DNA of 6,328 nt from an uncultured Clostridium sp. GTDB lineage: Bacteria; Bacillota; Clostridia; Lachnospirales; Lachnospiraceae. Under the pieces are notes generated by a model. The model was not told where the DNA came from. It ran no database searches and saw only the letters and a program-made list of their open reading frames with translations. Shown piece after piece: positions 5,167 through 6,328 of the stretch. The first letter of the stretch is position 1. Every line of letters begins with the position of its first letter. The translations under genes were made by a program, and so were the position numbers. The DNA lies in assembly GCA_945946715.1 (NCBI GenBank), contig CAMEWU010000141.1, positions 1 to 6,328 of the forward strand, given 5' to 3'.

Positions 5167-5928
5167 TTACAAACGGACTGCAAGTCCACGTTCCTGTAAA
5201 TATTGCTTCACTTCCGAAATCTCTAATTCTTTATAGTGAAACAAAGATGCAGCCAAAGCAGCATCTGCTTTCCCTTCTGTTAATGCATCAAAAAAGTGTG
5301 CTTTCGTTCCGGCACCTCCTGAAGCAATGACAGGAATCTTAACAGCCTCTGAAATCAGCCGGGTCAACTCAATATCATAACCGGCCTTGGTTCCATCACA
5401 ATCCATACTGGTAAGCAAAATCTCACCGGCACCCATGCGTTCTGCCTGAACCGCCCATTCAATAGCGTCAATTCCAACATCGATTCTTCCGCCATTTTTA
5501 AATATATTCCAACCGGAACCATCGGGACGTCTTCTGGCGTCAATCGCCACAACCACACACTGACTGCCAAATTTATCTGCAGCATCTGAAATCAATTGTG
5601 GATTGACAATAGCTGAGGAATTAATGGAAACTTTGTCAGCACCTTCCCGTAGAATTGCCCGAAAATCTTCCACTGTACGAATACCACCACCTACAGTAAA
5701 TGGAATAAAAACTGTTTCAGCTACTCTCCGTACCATATCTACTACAATATTCCTGGAATCAGAAGAAGCTGTAATGTCCAGAAATACCAATTCATCTGCA
5801 CCTGCTTTGTCATAAGCAGCCGCAATCTCTACCGGATCTCCGGCATCCTGAAGATTTACAAAATTAACACCTTTTACCACTCTGCCTTTATTCACATCCA
5901 GACAGGGAATAATTCTTTTTGTATGCAT
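5167..5928 (-). CDS. hisF: Imidazole glycerol phosphate synthase, cyclase subunit
   Basis: HisF uses ammonia supplied by HisH to convert PRFAR to imidazole glycerol phosphate and AICAR, linking histidine and purine synthesis. The 253-residue (beta/alpha)8 barrel is full length. The N-terminus, KRIIPCLDVNKGRVVKGVNF, places the catalytic Asp at position 11, and the second catalytic Asp is residue 130 in VVVAIDARR. Phosphate-binding glycine motifs are visible as VGGGIR (79-84) and IPVIASGGAG in the C-terminal half. The ATG directly follows the hisH TAG (TAGATG) with GGGAGG about 8 nt upstream, fitting tight coupling of the two subunits. In many operons hisA lies between hisH and hisF; here it does not. 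Confidence 0.98.
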   Translation of the reverse strand: MHTKRIIPCLDVNKGRVVKGVNFVNLQDAGDPVEIAAAYDKAGADELVFLDITASSDSRNIVVDMVRRVAETVFIPFTVGGGIRTVEDFRAILREGADKVSINSSAIVNPQLISDAADKFGSQCVVVAIDARRRPDGSGWNIFKNGGRIDVGIDAIEWAVQAERMGAGEILLTSMDCDGTKAGYDIELTRLISEAVKIPVIASGGAGTKAHFFDALTEGKADAALAASLFHYKELEISEVKQYLQERGLAVRL

Positions 5929-6328
5929 CTATCTCGCCTCCCCTATCTGTAGAAAATTCTTTAGAATCTGAAGTCCCACGGTACTGCTTTTCTCCGGATG
6001 AAACTGACAGGCAAAGACATTCCCGTGTTCTACAGATGCATGAATGGTAGTAGCATAATATGTCGTTGCTGCCACATCTTCTTCATGTGCCGCCTTCAGA
6101 TAATAGGAATGCACAAAATAGACATATGGATGTTGTTCTAAGCCTTGAAATAAGGATGCACCTTGTGTAATATCCAGAGAGTTCCATCCCATATGTGGTA
6201 TCTTCAGTCCGGGTGTGTCCGGAATTCGAAGAATTTCTCCATCCAGTATACCAAGCCCTGTTGTACCCGGAGCCTCATCACTGGACTTAAACAATAACTG
6301 CAGACCCAGACAAATACCCAGAAAAGGA
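5929..6328 (-). CDS. hisH: Imidazole glycerol phosphate synthase, glutamine amidotransferase subunit, 5' end outside window
   Basis: HisH hydrolyses glutamine and channels ammonia into HisF. The visible 132 residues begin PFLGICLGLQLLF; the Cys of GICLG (codon 6310-6312) is the catalytic nucleophile. The rest of the class I amidotransferase triad is in FACQFHPEKS near the C-terminus. The family block IPHMGWNSL is present, as is YFVHSYY. The start and roughly the first 75 residues lie beyond 6328, and an internal TTG at 6294 should not be taken as the start because the frame and homology continue upstream of it. The TAG stop abuts the hisF ATG. Confidence 0.96.
   Translation of the reverse strand, partial: PFLGICLGLQLLFKSSDEAPGTTGLGILDGEILRIPDTPGLKIPHMGWNSLDITQGASLFQGLEQHPYVYFVHSYYLKAAHEEDVAATTYYATTIHASVEHGNVFACQFHPEKSSTVGLQILKNFLQIGEAR

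Noticed and set aside
6294..6294. TTG as the start of hisH
   Set aside because: The frame is open to the window edge and encodes PFLGICLGLQL upstream, including the catalytic Cys, so the true start is outside the window.
1..6328. CRISPR arrays, tRNA or rRNA genes, insertion sequences, phage attachment sites
   Set aside because: No regularly spaced repeats, tRNA-like folds, transposase fragments or terminal inverted repeats were seen on either strand.

Overview
All genes in this window are on the minus strand, so transcription runs from high to low coordinates. The DNA is AT-rich, with strong AGGAGG-type ribosome sites, a T-box element, and pyrH-frr-uppS-cdsA in the order usual for Firmicutes. 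Together with a bactofilin that starts MGFFKDFKNDM and a decayed tryptophan operon, this suggests a gut-type clostridium, most likely Lachnospiraceae. The family assignment is inference.

Layout in the direction of transcription: (1) 6328-5167 holds the 3' part of hisH, directly abutted by hisF. These are the two subunits of imidazole glycerol phosphate synthase. (2) 5153-4707 is a small GNAT acetyltransferase, 13 nt after hisF and probably the last gene of the his transcript. (3) 4706-4249 is a wrecked tryptophan operon. It has a consensus promoter, a T-box antiterminator and terminator with no Stem I or specifier loop, a strong ribosome site, about 15 codons resembling the start of trpE, and then the C-terminal third of trpG with a frameshift near its end. 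(4) 4233-2790 carries an extended -10 promoter, a 62-codon single-pass membrane protein and an acidic bactofilin. (5) 2777-1 is pyrH, frr, uppS and cdsA (cut by the window edge), closely spaced and probably continuous with the bactofilin transcript.

The most notable region is 4249-4706. At least two deletions seem to have happened. One joined the leader promoter directly to the T-box, so the predicted transcription start is the first base of the antiterminator helix. The other joined the first codons of trpE to the end of trpG. What remains could serve as a terminator for the his operon, or could make an orphan RNA of about 79 nt. It implies that this locus no longer makes anthranilate synthase.

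The remaining genes are well-known housekeeping functions: nucleotide supply (PyrH), ribosome recycling (Frr), lipid carrier and phospholipid precursor synthesis (UppS, CdsA), and a cytoskeletal scaffold (bactofilin). In many Firmicutes rpsB-tsf precede pyrH. Here the small membrane protein and the bactofilin take that place.
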